Positions 16,721 through 25,529 of a DNA stretch of 64,000 bases are shown here, in pieces (the first letter of the stretch is position 1; each line of letters opens with the position of its first letter). The notes under the pieces were generated by a model. It searched no databases. It was not told the origin of the DNA and saw only the letters and a program-made list of their open reading frames with translations. The stretch comes from UBA6398 sp963660485. GTDB taxonomy: Bacteria; Bacteroidota; Bacteroidia; Bacteroidales; Bacteroidaceae. The DNA is taken from positions 62,001 through 126,000 of the forward strand of contig CAVKYH010000002.1 of the NCBI GenBank assembly GCA_963660485.1, in the 5' to 3' direction. A program made the translations under genes and the position numbers.

Positions 16721-18262
16721 TCAGCGGTCGTTTCTCTGCGTTATCACCATGAGGCAGTTGGCTGGAATCTTGTGCGAAAGCGTGTAGGTTTTGCTGCATT
16801 GTGATGCAACTACAATCTGTTTTTCTGGCTCTATCATGCTGTCGTCTTCGGGCAGTTTGCCCTGCAAGTAGCTGTAGACGCGGAATGCGTTTGCCATTCT
16901 CCGGTCTCCGCACGAAATGCTGCATTGCAGCGGCTCGCGCGTGGGGTTGGCTATGATATACGTAAGTTCTTTTTTTTCGCTTTTCAGTGCGAGCACCGAC
17001 AATCCCGCATTAGTCGAAGCCGTGGAGCGCATCACTTTGTCGCCGCGCCGTATGAAGCGCGTGAGAAGTCCGAGCGCATAATATTGCGGCCGCGGCTCGT
17101 AGTCGGTTTTTATGTCATGGTATGCAGTGTCGGCGACATAGGCATCTTTAAGATACTTCCAAAGTCCCAACTGCTGCATCTGGCCGTATTGTTTTCCCTC
17201 CGCTTCGCCACGACTGTAGTATTGGTCAAAAAGAGACCAGTAGCTCAGTCCGCTTGCGCCCGCATTGAGACAGTTGATAACGATGCGCGCCATGAGAATG
17301 CCGCGTTCAAAACGGTTGATGTCCCTTTGCCGCGTGGAACCAACGGTTTGGTTGCTCCCGAATTCTCCTACGAAATGCGGTTTGTCGCCCGAAATCCTCA
17401 CGTTCTCCCGCTCCCAATTGAAAATAACCGAGTCGGGCGTTTCGTAGCCGAATATATACGTGTGGCTGTTGAGAAAGTCGGATTCCTTAGTGAGACGTCG
17501 TGCACAACTGTCGAGGAAGAAATTCGTGCCCGAGCCACCGTCGGAATTGTCGCTCAGGTTGAGGCGTATCTTCTTGCGCAAACCGTCTTGCTCCAAACGC
17601 TTCTGCACCACACGGCACATGGCAATATATTTCTCAACATTGGGAACATTTGTGGGAATCCAAGCCCAGTCGGGCTCATTCACCGGCGTGATTGCCTCGA
17701 TACACTTGTATTTCCGCTCCTTTACCAGATGTTTCACGCAACGGCTCACATTTTCCGCCCATTCTTCGTAGCAACTCGGACCGAAAAGCCAGCCGTCCCC
17801 TTTTTGGGGCAACATGAATGAGCCGGGAGGCGTTCCCCAAAACACGAGAGTGGTCTTGATATCGTTTTCTTGGCAGAAGTTGAGCAGCTTCTCCAATGCC
17901 AAGAATTCGGGAGAGGCAAAGTTGAATCCTTTCTCGTTTACTGTCTGCGGATCATCGTTGTCGTTTTGCGGCTCATACCATGACGGCAAAACCATCACGC
18001 GCAGCCTTTGCAGTTTGAGCAACTTGATGCGGCGGAGAACGATGTTGTTCCAGTCGAGAGCCCTTATTCCCGGCGTAACGCCCAAGTTTTGCGTGAGGAA
18101 ATGCGGGTCGTATTCGGCCGACATGCCGCTTATTGCGCGTGGCAAAGGTTCTCCCACAGCGAACACCGCATCTTGTGCCGTTGCCGTGGCGGGGAATGCA
18201 GACAACAAGGCAACGGCGGAAATCAATGTCAGTTTTGTGCTGCTCAAAAAACGATGAAACAT
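16721..18262 (-). CDS. Secreted glycoside hydrolase, clan GH-A (GH5/GH30-like)
   Basis: A 513-residue exported protein. The signal peptide ends near ATATAQDA. A TIM-barrel hydrolase follows. The acid/base is probably the Glu of AITPVNEPDW near residue 192. The nucleophile is probably the Glu of HFVGEFGSN near residue 298. The C-terminal 100 residues look like a small beta-sandwich (LSVLALKSEKKELTYIIANP). The family within the clan cannot be settled by eye. The sugar substrate is unknown. It lies downstream of the DUF3467 gene on the same strand but is separated from it by a terminator. Confidence 0.82.
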   Translation of the reverse strand: MFHRFLSSTKLTLISAVALLSAFPATATAQDAVFAVGEPLPRAISGMSAEYDPHFLTQNLGVTPGIRALDWNNIVLRRIKLLKLQRLRVMVLPSWYEPQNDNDDPQTVNEKGFNFASPEFLALEKLLNFCQENDIKTTLVFWGTPPGSFMLPQKGDGWLFGPSCYEEWAENVSRCVKHLVKERKYKCIEAITPVNEPDWAWIPTNVPNVEKYIAMCRVVQKRLEQDGLRKKIRLNLSDNSDGGSGTNFFLDSCARRLTKESDFLNSHTYIFGYETPDSVIFNWERENVRISGDKPHFVGEFGSNQTVGSTRQRDINRFERGILMARIVINCLNAGASGLSYWSLFDQYYSRGEAEGKQYGQMQQLGLWKYLKDAYVADTAYHDIKTDYEPRPQYYALGLLTRFIRRGDKVMRSTASTNAGLSVLALKSEKKELTYIIANPTREPLQCSISCGDRRMANAFRVYSYLQGKLPEDDSMIEPEKQIVVASQCSKTYTLSHKIPANCLMVITQRNDR

Positions 18263-18317
18263 GGTAGAAATCTTATAAGGGATACATTATATATAATGCT
18301 TGGCGGCGGAAAGCAAT

Positions 18318-18366
18318 GAAAAAAGCGGTGCAAAGGCATGGAATTCCACCGCCAAGCACACCGCTT
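18318..18366 (-). terminator. Terminator after the DUF3467 gene
   Basis: On the minus strand, AAGCGGTG and CACCGCTT close a stem followed by TTTTTTC. It lies 28 bases after the DUF3467 stop and before the glycosidase start. Confidence 0.7.
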
Positions 18367-18393
18367 CTGCTTTTCTCGTAGCGAGTAAATGTT

Positions 18394-18699
18394 TTAAGCC
18401 TCGCCGTTTATCGTTCCGTTGATTTGGTTGGGATTTCCGGGGAAACGGATTTCACCGAAAGCCTGCTCGTATTTCTGAATATTGTTCTGCAATGCAAACA
18501 TAAGGCGTTTAGCATGTTCGGGAGCCATTACCACGCGCGCCTTTACAGGAGCTTTTTCGGTTCCAGGCAATACTCGTATGAAATCCAACAGGAATTCTGC
18601 GCTCGAATGTGTGATTACGGCGAGATTTGAATAGACACCCTCCAGTTGTTCTGCAGGTACGTTGATTTGAAGTTGGTTTTGGTCTTTAGGATTTGCCAT
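18394..18699 (-). CDS. DUF3467 domain-containing protein
   Basis: A 101-residue cytoplasmic protein matching DUF3467 over its whole length. The hallmark stretches are GVYSNLAVITHSSAEFLLDFIRV and ARVVMAPEHAKRLMFALQNNIQKYE. The fold predicted for this family is a small beta-alpha domain. The function is not known to me. It has its own promoter and terminator, so it is probably a single-gene unit. Confidence 0.93.
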   Translation of the reverse strand: MANPKDQNQLQINVPAEQLEGVYSNLAVITHSSAEFLLDFIRVLPGTEKAPVKARVVMAPEHAKRLMFALQNNIQKYEQAFGEIRFPGNPNQINGTINGEA

Positions 18700-18737
18700 G
18701 ATGGTATTTTTTAATCAGTTTTAATTGGTTTATAGTA

Positions 18738-18745
18738 CAAAGATA
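18738..18745 (-). promoter_or_regulatory. -7 promoter box of the DUF3467 gene
   Basis: Minus-strand TATCTTTG, 38 bases before the start. Confidence 0.72.
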
Positions 18746-18939
18746 ACTAACCTGCGCCAAATATCCGCCATTTTACAAGGTTTTTCGCGCGGGCTATATC
18801 GCCGGCCGTAGCTGCGAGAAGCCGGGGTTTGCCAACTATAATGTGCAAAAACATTATAACAAAAGAAAAATGCACGTCAGCAACCGCCGGAAAATCCCAA
18901 AAAGTCTTTATACGCGCGCTGTGAACGGGAAAAAGTGTC

Positions 18940-18947
18940 TAATTTTG
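18940..18947 (+). promoter_or_regulatory. -7 promoter box of the OmpA-family gene
   Basis: TAATTTTG, 37 bases before the ATG. Confidence 0.72.
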
Positions 18948-18984
18948 CGCCACGAAAAAAAAGATAAGAACATTCTTAATTTAA

Positions 18985-20157
18985 ATGACAATGAAAAAGT
19001 TATTTACTATTCTCGCAGTTTGCGTGGCAATGGTTTCCGCAAACGCTCAAACAGCAGTAAAAGGCAACAAGTTTGCTGACAACTGGACTCTCGGCATTTC
19101 GGGCGGTGTGATTACCCCGACCGTAAACCATGCATTCTTTGGAAGCATGCGTCCGACCATTACTCTTGAAGCTACAAAGTGGTTTACTCCTGTTTACGCG
19201 CTCGCAGTTCAGGGACAGACCGGTATCAATTACGATAAGCTCGGCTCTATGTTCCCCGAATCAAACTTCGGAAAAAGCAAGACAGCATTTGACGCAGCCC
19301 AGGTGATGCTTCTCAACAAATTCAACCTTTCGAATCTTTTTGGCGGTTACAAAGGCGAGCCCCGTTTCTTCGAATTGGAAGCATACTTCGGCGCAGGCTA
19401 TACTCATTTCTACCTTAACGGTGCCGACAACAACGGTCTTGACGGTTTCAGCTCGAAGACTGGTTTGAATTTCAACTTCAATCTCGGCGAAAGCAAGGCA
19501 TGGCAAATCAACATCAAGCCCGCAATTACTTGGGTGCTCGATGCTGACAACTCCGTTCACCCTATGAATTACAACGTGAACCATTCTGCAGTGGAACTCA
19601 CAGCAGGTGTTACCTACAAGTTCGCCACCAGCAACGGCACTCACAACTTTGCTTTTGTTAAGGAATACGACCAGGCTGAAGTTGACGGCTTGAATTCTAA
19701 AATCAATTCGCTCCGTGGCCAGGTTGACGGCTTGAACAATGAAGTTAACAACCTCAAGGCTCAGAACGCTAAGCTTCAGAGCGACCTCAACGACTGCAAA
19801 AACCGCAAGCCCGAGGTTGTGAAGAACGTTGTGAACCGCGATCTTGAAAGCTACATTACTTTTGCTCAGGGCAAGAGCGTTGTAGAGCGTTCGCAGATGC
19901 CTAACGTTGAGCGCGTGGCTACTTATATGAAGAACCACAAGGACGCTAATGTGGTTATCAAGGGTTATGCTTCTCCCGAAGGCAGCGCAGAAATCAACGC
20001 AAAGCTTTCGAAGAACCGCGCAGAAGCAGTGAAGGACGTGCTCGTTAAGAAATACGGCATCAAGGCAAGCCGCATTCAGGCTGAGGGTCAGGGTGTAGGC
20101 AATATGTTCAAGGAGCCGGATTGGAACCGCGTGAGCATCTGCACTCTTGACAAGTAA
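18985..20157 (+). CDS. OmpA family outer-membrane protein
   Basis: A 390-residue protein: signal peptide (ending VSANAQ), an N-terminal beta-barrel (about 25-225), a short coiled coil (about 230-270, DGLNSKINSLRGQVDGLNNEV), and a C-terminal OmpA domain that binds peptidoglycan. The OmpA domain shows GYASPEGSAEINAKLSKNRAEAV near residues 327-349. Codon use is strongly biased (AAG, CTC, GGC), as in an abundant protein. Start is ATG 18985 or the second ATG six bases on. It has its own promoter and a strong terminator. Confidence 0.95.
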   Translation: MTMKKLFTILAVCVAMVSANAQTAVKGNKFADNWTLGISGGVITPTVNHAFFGSMRPTITLEATKWFTPVYALAVQGQTGINYDKLGSMFPESNFGKSKTAFDAAQVMLLNKFNLSNLFGGYKGEPRFFELEAYFGAGYTHFYLNGADNNGLDGFSSKTGLNFNFNLGESKAWQINIKPAITWVLDADNSVHPMNYNVNHSAVELTAGVTYKFATSNGTHNFAFVKEYDQAEVDGLNSKINSLRGQVDGLNNEVNNLKAQNAKLQSDLNDCKNRKPEVVKNVVNRDLESYITFAQGKSVVERSQMPNVERVATYMKNHKDANVVIKGYASPEGSAEINAKLSKNRAEAVKDVLVKKYGIKASRIQAEGQGVGNMFKEPDWNRVSICTLDK

Positions 20158-20190
20158 TTCGTTGGCGAAACATTAACGATAATATTCCGT

Positions 20191-20227
20191 AAAGCGCTTC
20201 TCCTGCAAAGGAGAGGCGCTTTTTGTT
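20191..20227 (+). terminator. Terminator of the OmpA-family gene
   Basis: AAAGCGCTTCTCC and GGAGAGGCGCTTT around TGCAAA, then a T run. Confidence 0.9.
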
Positions 20228-20266
20228 TTGCCCTTGTGCGGCTTGCGAAAAAGGGTATCTGACGGC

Positions 20267-20358
20267 GTTTTTACGAGATGCGTCGGAATTTAAATTTGGT
20301 GGCCCGGAGTTTAAATTTGGTGGCCCGGAGTTTTTACGAGATGCCTTGTAGTTTTTTT
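20267..20358. repeat. Intergenic three-slot repeat R6 (a' / c' / c')
   Basis: The word TGGTGGCCCGGAG occurs twice in tandem, each after a TTTAAATT separator. The left slot is GAGATGCGTCGG, directly joined to GTTTTTAC. The right arm is standard, with CTTGTAG. It lies between tandem genes. Confidence 0.9.
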
Positions 20359-20500
20359 GCCTGCGTTATTGGGTTTTTCTGCGTGGGAATAAGTGCTGGA
20401 AAAAAGAGTAGGGAGGGGGATTTTGTTCGTTTTTTTACGGAGAATTATTGCCGTAATATAAAATTAACAGAAAACGAATTATAAATTAAACTTATGTGAT

Positions 20501-20508
20501 TATATTTG
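20501..20508 (+). promoter_or_regulatory. -7 promoter box of the 20549 gene
   Basis: TATATTTG, 40 bases before the ATG. It probably also drives the metallophosphoesterase gene. Confidence 0.7.
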
Positions 20509-20548
20509 CAAAAGACATGTTGATTAATTTATCTAAAATATTCTGCTT

Positions 20549-21751
20549 ATGAACAGATTTTCCTTATTTGTGATGGCTGTGGCATTGGCTGTTTTTGCCG
20601 ATGTTTCAGCACAGTCCGTACCTGAAAAGAGCAGCGGCGGAAAAACAAAATGGTATTTCTTAAGAAGTGCCGAGTATAGCGATTGCTATTGGACAGTTGA
20701 CGGAGAATGGATTCACGGCGCAGCCAAAGCCGGATACGATGACCCGGAAACAATGGCTAAACAGCTTTGGTGTTTTACCTCCGACGATGATTCTCTTTAC
20801 ACTATCACGAGCAAATACGACGGACGTGTGTTGGACCTTGACTACCACTCCACCTACGAGGAAAGTAGCCACTTGACAAACGGCGAAGGTATCAAGTATG
20901 TGATTCGAATTATGGAAGGGCGTGAAGGTTTCGGCCTTATGACCGACCGCCCGTGCCCTATAGGCAACCCCATAATGCGCTATCCGGCTTTCTCTGGCAG
21001 TTACAGTTATTACCCTTTCTGGCTTGTGAGAGAGGCTAACAAGGATAATTTGAATTCTTGGTTTATATCAGAGCCATATGATGAGGGATTTGAAACCCAG
21101 AATAGCGAGGAAGTGGTTTATTACAACATAGTGTCGGCTGACAATGACCTTGCCGGGAGAAAACTTGTGGACAACACTTCGGCTGTTGACAGTAAGTATA
21201 AATTTGTTATGGCTGAAAGTGCTGCCGACAACCAGGCTGCGCAGTGGAGACTGGTGAGATGTAAAAACCAGACGGTGGCAATTGTGAACCGCGCCACGGG
21301 CAACAGCATTTCAAACAACCTTGAGGCCGACGGAATGTTCAACTTGCCCGAGGCTGACGGCAAGGAAAAAGTGGCGGCGGGATATAATATCGTCAAAATA
21401 AACGACGACGGAGAATTCTTGATGTCTTCGGCTGCCGATGACGGAATTGTGCGTTATCTCAATGCAGCAAAACTGACTGAAGAGCCGGCTGAGATAGATT
21501 TCGACTATATTAGCGGTTCCGTTTTCGCGTGGAAATTCGAACAAGCCGACCAGGAAGTGTCTATCAACGGCATTCACGGCAATGCCACGCCGAAAGCTGC
21601 TGTTGTGAACGGCATAATAACCGTACCGCAAGGCGTGGAATACAGCGTGTATACCGCCGACGGAGTGAAAATGCCCAAGGGCGTGCGTCTGCCGGGCGGT
21701 GTGTATCTCGTTACGATAGGTGGAAATACGCAAAAAGTAATCATTCGCTAA
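20549..21751 (+). CDS. Secreted protein of unknown function with a type IX-like C-terminal tail
   Basis: A 400-residue exported protein (signal peptide ending ADVSAQS). Two similar regions (about 30-170 and 185-330) carry motifs of the ricin-like carbohydrate-binding kind, such as YTITSKYDGRVLDLD and QTVAIVNRATGNSIS. This assignment is tentative. The last 40 residues (YSVYTADGVKMPKGVRLPG, then GVYLVTIGGNTQKVIIR) look like a type IX secretion sorting domain. The next gene starts 19 bases downstream with no terminator, so the two proteins probably work together outside the cell. Confidence 0.7.
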   Translation: MNRFSLFVMAVALAVFADVSAQSVPEKSSGGKTKWYFLRSAEYSDCYWTVDGEWIHGAAKAGYDDPETMAKQLWCFTSDDDSLYTITSKYDGRVLDLDYHSTYEESSHLTNGEGIKYVIRIMEGREGFGLMTDRPCPIGNPIMRYPAFSGSYSYYPFWLVREANKDNLNSWFISEPYDEGFETQNSEEVVYYNIVSADNDLAGRKLVDNTSAVDSKYKFVMAESAADNQAAQWRLVRCKNQTVAIVNRATGNSISNNLEADGMFNLPEADGKEKVAAGYNIVKINDDGEFLMSSAADDGIVRYLNAAKLTEEPAEIDFDYISGSVFAWKFEQADQEVSINGIHGNATPKAAVVNGIITVPQGVEYSVYTADGVKMPKGVRLPGGVYLVTIGGNTQKVIIR

Positions 21752-21770
21752 CTTATAAACACTATATGAT

Positions 21771-24700
21771 ATGAAATCTCTGAAATACAAATATATATTA
21801 TCGTTGTTCGCGCTCGTTTTGCTCACAGCGTTCACGGCAAAGGCGCAGGACATAGTGCTTGCAAGCACAGCAAATGCAGGTAGTTCAAACTTCACGCTTT
21901 CTTCAACCCAAGATCTCTGCTTTACAGTGGCCGGCGGAACGAAATCGGTGGGAGTGAAAACGAATCTCAAGGTAAAACCGCGCAGCAAACAGGCCTGGAT
22001 TTCTGCTGAAATGAGCGGCGATTCTGTTAAGGTGAAAGTTGAAGCCAACAGCGGCAAATCTGTGCGCGAAGGCGAGGTGGAAATTTCGGCACTCGACGGA
22101 AATACCAAAAACATCAAGGTACGTCAGCTCGGCAGCGACCCTGCATTTCTCATCAATGAGCAGGAGGTGAGCGTTAACGGCAAATCTCCTAACGTTGTTG
22201 TCGGCATTGTGAGCAACGCCGAGCTTTCGTTTACCACTTCCGACTGGATAAAAAGCAACGATGTGGCATGGCAGAGCGGCGAAAAGCTATATTCTTTCAA
22301 TACCGTGGCTATGGAAAAAATGGGCAGCCGCTCCGGCGAAATCAATGTAAGCCTCAAAAGCGATGCAAGCTCAAGCCAAACCGTCAAGGTGAACCATACG
22401 TTTGAAGGTTTCCCCGCGTTTATCGTCATGAGCGACATTCATTTCGGCAGAAACGATGCCAAGACACGCGTTACCCGTTCGCTTTCGAATCTCTACGCAG
22501 AGTGTGAATTCGCCGACGCTTTGATTGTGAACGGCGACCTTACACAAAACGGCAATGCCTCACAATATGAAGAAATGCTGAGCGTGATGAACGACGATAT
22601 GCTCGTTCCTTCAGAAGTGAAGCGCGTGTTTGTAATGGGAAACCATGAATGGTTCACCAGCGAGGACGCACAGAAAAACTACGAGGCAACCGGCACACCC
22701 CACAACGGATATTTCAGCATCAAAGGCTATCCTTTTATATACATCGGGCTTTCAGGTTCGGGCAACGAGGACTATAGCGACGAGAGTATCAATTTCCTTA
22801 CAAACAGCATCAAGGATGCGGTGGTAAGATATGCCGGCAAACCCGTATTTGTCTTCACGCATATTCCCGCATACGGCACAACGCACGGCTCGTCTGCGCA
22901 CGACGGAAATTGGGGAAGCCACAAAGTTTACAATGCATTGAAGGATTTTCCGCAGGTAATCCATTTCTGCGGCCACACACACTATTCTGTTAAAGAGCCG
23001 CGCGCACTTTGGCAAGGCGCTTTCACTTCTATTGACGACGGCACCAATGACTATACGGAAATTCAGCCGGGCATCGACTACGAGGGCATACATCCTTATC
23101 GCGTTGACGATGTTCAGGAAGGTTTGGTAGTAACTGTGGAGGACGAGAACAATGTAAGTGTGCGCCGCTTCGACAGCAGTAGAGGCGAGGAGGTTTATCC
23201 GCAGTGGAATATCTCAGCTCCTTACGACGGAACCAATATGCCGTACGCCGTAAATACCGACAAAACGGCCCCGATATTCGAGGACCCCGAAGTTACAACC
23301 GAGGAAATGCAGCAGGGAGAGCGCAAGGTGGTGTTCAACCAGGCTACAGATGAAGATAATGTGGTGATGTATTACAACGTCAGGATATGTGATTCAAACG
23401 GGGACTCTGTAAAAACTCTCAGGGTTTGTTCGCGTTTCTATCTTGGCAGTGAAATGCCTACCACTCTCTCGGCTAAATTCACCGACTTGCCTCTTGACAA
23501 GAAACTCCACGCTTCGGTTACGGCGGTTGACCCGTTTGGCAACGAATCCGAGGCTATCGAGAGCGAACCGTTCAGCTTTGGCGAATACACTCCCGCAGAG
23601 GGCACAACTCTTCCCCAAGCCGATTTGTTTGACCTCAAGATTGCCGACAACGGCACGGTGAGCGATGCGTCGGAAATGGGCAACACGGTTGAAATGTCTT
23701 CGTTTGCGCCGATTCAGGCATACGACAAAGAATACGATCTCAACTCTCTGCAATTCGATTGCCGCAATGATCAGTTCTACTACGTGGATTATTCTCAAAA
23801 CGATGCCATAAAAACGGCTTTCGCCAATGCGTTCACGTTTGAAAGTTTCTTCAATTGCAATAACGTAGCTAAGGACATGTGTATGTTCAGTAGTCAGAAT
23901 ACTGGAGGCGCAGGCTTTGAAATTGAAACAAACAGCACTTTGACGTTCTATTGCTATATCGACGGAGGTTATCGCAGCGTTAACACGGGAACGGCACTTC
24001 GTCCGGGAGTGCGCTACCACGCTGTGGCAACATACGACAAGTCTGAAGGAAAACTCAAGTTGTATCTCGACGGATATCCCTCGGGCAGCACAGATGTGAG
24101 CGGCGATTTCGGCTATCCCGACGAGGGCGCGCAGTGGTTGGCAATAGGTGCTGACGCAAGTTCCGACAATACTTTCGGCCAGGCACCGTTTGACGGCCAG
24201 GTAATGGCGGCGAGAATGTATTCCAAAGCCGTTTCGCGCGATGAGGTTTACCTTATGTATAAAACTTTTGCCGACAGACATCATGTAGAAGGCGAGGACA
24301 CCACTACGGCAGCCGTTGCGCCGGTGGCCGACTTGTTTGACGTGGAATTTGGAGAGAACGGCGCAGTAACCGACAAGTCGGAACAAAATATTGAAGTTCA
24401 AACCGGAAACACGGTTCCCGAAACTTATTACAACGAAACCTACAAGCGTTGGGTGGCTAAGTTCTCCGGCAGCAATGAACAGGAGTATTTCGCTGTGCCC
24501 TACGCTGACAACATTGCCATAACCTCTGCAATGGAAGCCGACTTCACTCTTGAAGTGTTCACGATGCTCAACGATGCAGAGTCTGACCAATGTGTGGTGA
24601 GCTCGCAGCAGCAAGGCGGTTTCGGTATCGAGCCCGACAAAACCATAAACGTATGGGGACGCTACGGCAACGAATATGCCAACCTTTACAGCGATGTAAC

Positions 24701-24995
24701 GGTGGAGCAGGGCAAGTATTATCACATTGTGGCGGTAGCTGATGCGGGCGAAGCCGAGATGCGCGTGTATATTAACGGACGTCTTGCCGGCAAGCGCAGC
24801 GTAACGGGATTGTTCTCCTTCCCGCAGGGCAACGCACAATACTTCTGCATCGGCGGTGATGCTTCATACAACGGCGACCATGCCGAGTATTTGCTCAACG
24901 GTGAGATTGTGCTCACACGTATGTATAGCAAAGCGCTCAAACTCTCGGACGCAAAGAAACTTTATCAGGATATTTTGAACTGCGTAGGACGTTGA
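21771..24995 (+). CDS. Secreted metallophosphoesterase with BACON-like and LamG domains
   Basis: A 1074-residue exported protein. Signal peptide (about 1-25), then two BACON-like beta domains (about 30-125 and 126-215). Next comes a calcineurin-like phosphoesterase (about 218-450) with its motif series: DIHFGRND, NGDLTQNG, GNHEWF, THIPAYGTTHGSSAHD and GHTHYS. A fibronectin-like segment (about 500-600) and two LamG/concanavalin-like domains (about 620-840 and 855-1065) follow. The Asp, His and Asn metal ligands look intact. The likely substrate is a phosphate ester on a surface or extracellular polymer; that is inference. Confidence 0.88.
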   Translation: MKSLKYKYILSLFALVLLTAFTAKAQDIVLASTANAGSSNFTLSSTQDLCFTVAGGTKSVGVKTNLKVKPRSKQAWISAEMSGDSVKVKVEANSGKSVREGEVEISALDGNTKNIKVRQLGSDPAFLINEQEVSVNGKSPNVVVGIVSNAELSFTTSDWIKSNDVAWQSGEKLYSFNTVAMEKMGSRSGEINVSLKSDASSSQTVKVNHTFEGFPAFIVMSDIHFGRNDAKTRVTRSLSNLYAECEFADALIVNGDLTQNGNASQYEEMLSVMNDDMLVPSEVKRVFVMGNHEWFTSEDAQKNYEATGTPHNGYFSIKGYPFIYIGLSGSGNEDYSDESINFLTNSIKDAVVRYAGKPVFVFTHIPAYGTTHGSSAHDGNWGSHKVYNALKDFPQVIHFCGHTHYSVKEPRALWQGAFTSIDDGTNDYTEIQPGIDYEGIHPYRVDDVQEGLVVTVEDENNVSVRRFDSSRGEEVYPQWNISAPYDGTNMPYAVNTDKTAPIFEDPEVTTEEMQQGERKVVFNQATDEDNVVMYYNVRICDSNGDSVKTLRVCSRFYLGSEMPTTLSAKFTDLPLDKKLHASVTAVDPFGNESEAIESEPFSFGEYTPAEGTTLPQADLFDLKIADNGTVSDASEMGNTVEMSSFAPIQAYDKEYDLNSLQFDCRNDQFYYVDYSQNDAIKTAFANAFTFESFFNCNNVAKDMCMFSSQNTGGAGFEIETNSTLTFYCYIDGGYRSVNTGTALRPGVRYHAVATYDKSEGKLKLYLDGYPSGSTDVSGDFGYPDEGAQWLAIGADASSDNTFGQAPFDGQVMAARMYSKAVSRDEVYLMYKTFADRHHVEGEDTTTAAVAPVADLFDVEFGENGAVTDKSEQNIEVQTGNTVPETYYNETYKRWVAKFSGSNEQEYFAVPYADNIAITSAMEADFTLEVFTMLNDAESDQCVVSSQQQGGFGIEPDKTINVWGRYGNEYANLYSDVTVEQGKYYHIVAVADAGEAEMRVYINGRLAGKRSVTGLFSFPQGNAQYFCIGGDASYNGDHAEYLLNGEIVLTRMYSKALKLSDAKKLYQDILNCVGR

Positions 24996-25036
24996 AAAAT
25001 ACGGTTTGCGCCAGAGCGTAATATCCCAACTATATC

Positions 25037-25078
25037 GACCTCCCCATTGCCTTAAAAGCAATGGGGAGGTCTTGTTTC
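25037..25078 (+). terminator. Terminator of the metallophosphoesterase gene
   Basis: A perfect 14-base stem (GACCTCCCCATTGC and its complement), 7-base loop, then TTGTTTC. Confidence 0.88.
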
Positions 25079-25152
25079 TGCACTTTGATTACGCTTTTCA
25101 GCCATAGGGAAACGCACGTTTTATTCCCCCCATGAGACGCCGGAAAAGGCAT

Positions 25153-25253
25153 AAGGCATCTCGTAAAAACTCCGACGCATCTAATTTAAATTAGATGCGT
25201 CGGAATTTAAATTTGGTGGCCCGGAATTTTTGCGAGATGCGTTGTAGAAAAAA
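25153..25253. repeat. Intergenic three-slot repeat R7 (a / a' / c')
   Basis: The left arm is the standard GGCATCTCGTAAAAACTCC. Slots a, a', c' with two AATTTAAATT. The right arm is GGAATTTTTGCGAGATGC, then GTTGTAG. It lies between convergent genes. Confidence 0.93.
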
Positions 25254-25283
25254 CAAGCCCCGATGCCGGTTTTTGCATCAGGG
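25250..25283 (-). terminator. Terminator of the psd-pssA-DUF4834 operon
   Basis: On the minus strand, CCCTGATGC and GCATCGGGG close a stem followed by CTTGTTTTTTC. It abuts repeat R7. Confidence 0.72.
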
Positions 25284-25294
25284 TCTGGTATGTG

Positions 25295-25528
25295 TCAATT
25301 GTTCTTTATTTCTTCGTAATCTATGTATTCGCCTTCGTCTTTCGCGATTACTTTCTTCCGTTGTCTGGCAGTGGAGGTGTTGAGTCCGCCGGAGCTTTGT
25401 TTCCTTGGCTTTGCCTTTGGCTTAGGTTCGGGCTCGCCCATAAGCATACGCATTATGCGCTTCACAGTGCCGAGTATCACATACAATCCAATGAATGCGA
25501 GGATAAAGAGACCGAGAAGAATTTTCAT
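25295..25528 (-). CDS. DUF4834 family small membrane protein
   Basis: A 77-residue protein. One N-terminal membrane helix (KILLGLFILAFIGLYVILG), a basic proline/lysine stretch (PEPKPKAKPRKQ) and an acidic C-terminus (DEGEYIDYEEIKNN) follow. This layout matches Bacteroidota DUF4834. The function is unknown. It begins one base after the pssA stop, as the last gene of a phospholipid operon. Confidence 0.85.
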   Translation of the reverse strand: MKILLGLFILAFIGLYVILGTVKRIMRMLMGEPEPKPKAKPRKQSSGGLNTSTARQRKKVIAKDEGEYIDYEEIKNN

Positions 25529-25529
25529 T

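Noticed and set aside
23394..24839. A 481-codon open frame on the minus strand opposite the metallophosphoesterase gene
   Set aside because: Antisense shadow; the LamG domains on the plus strand explain the region.
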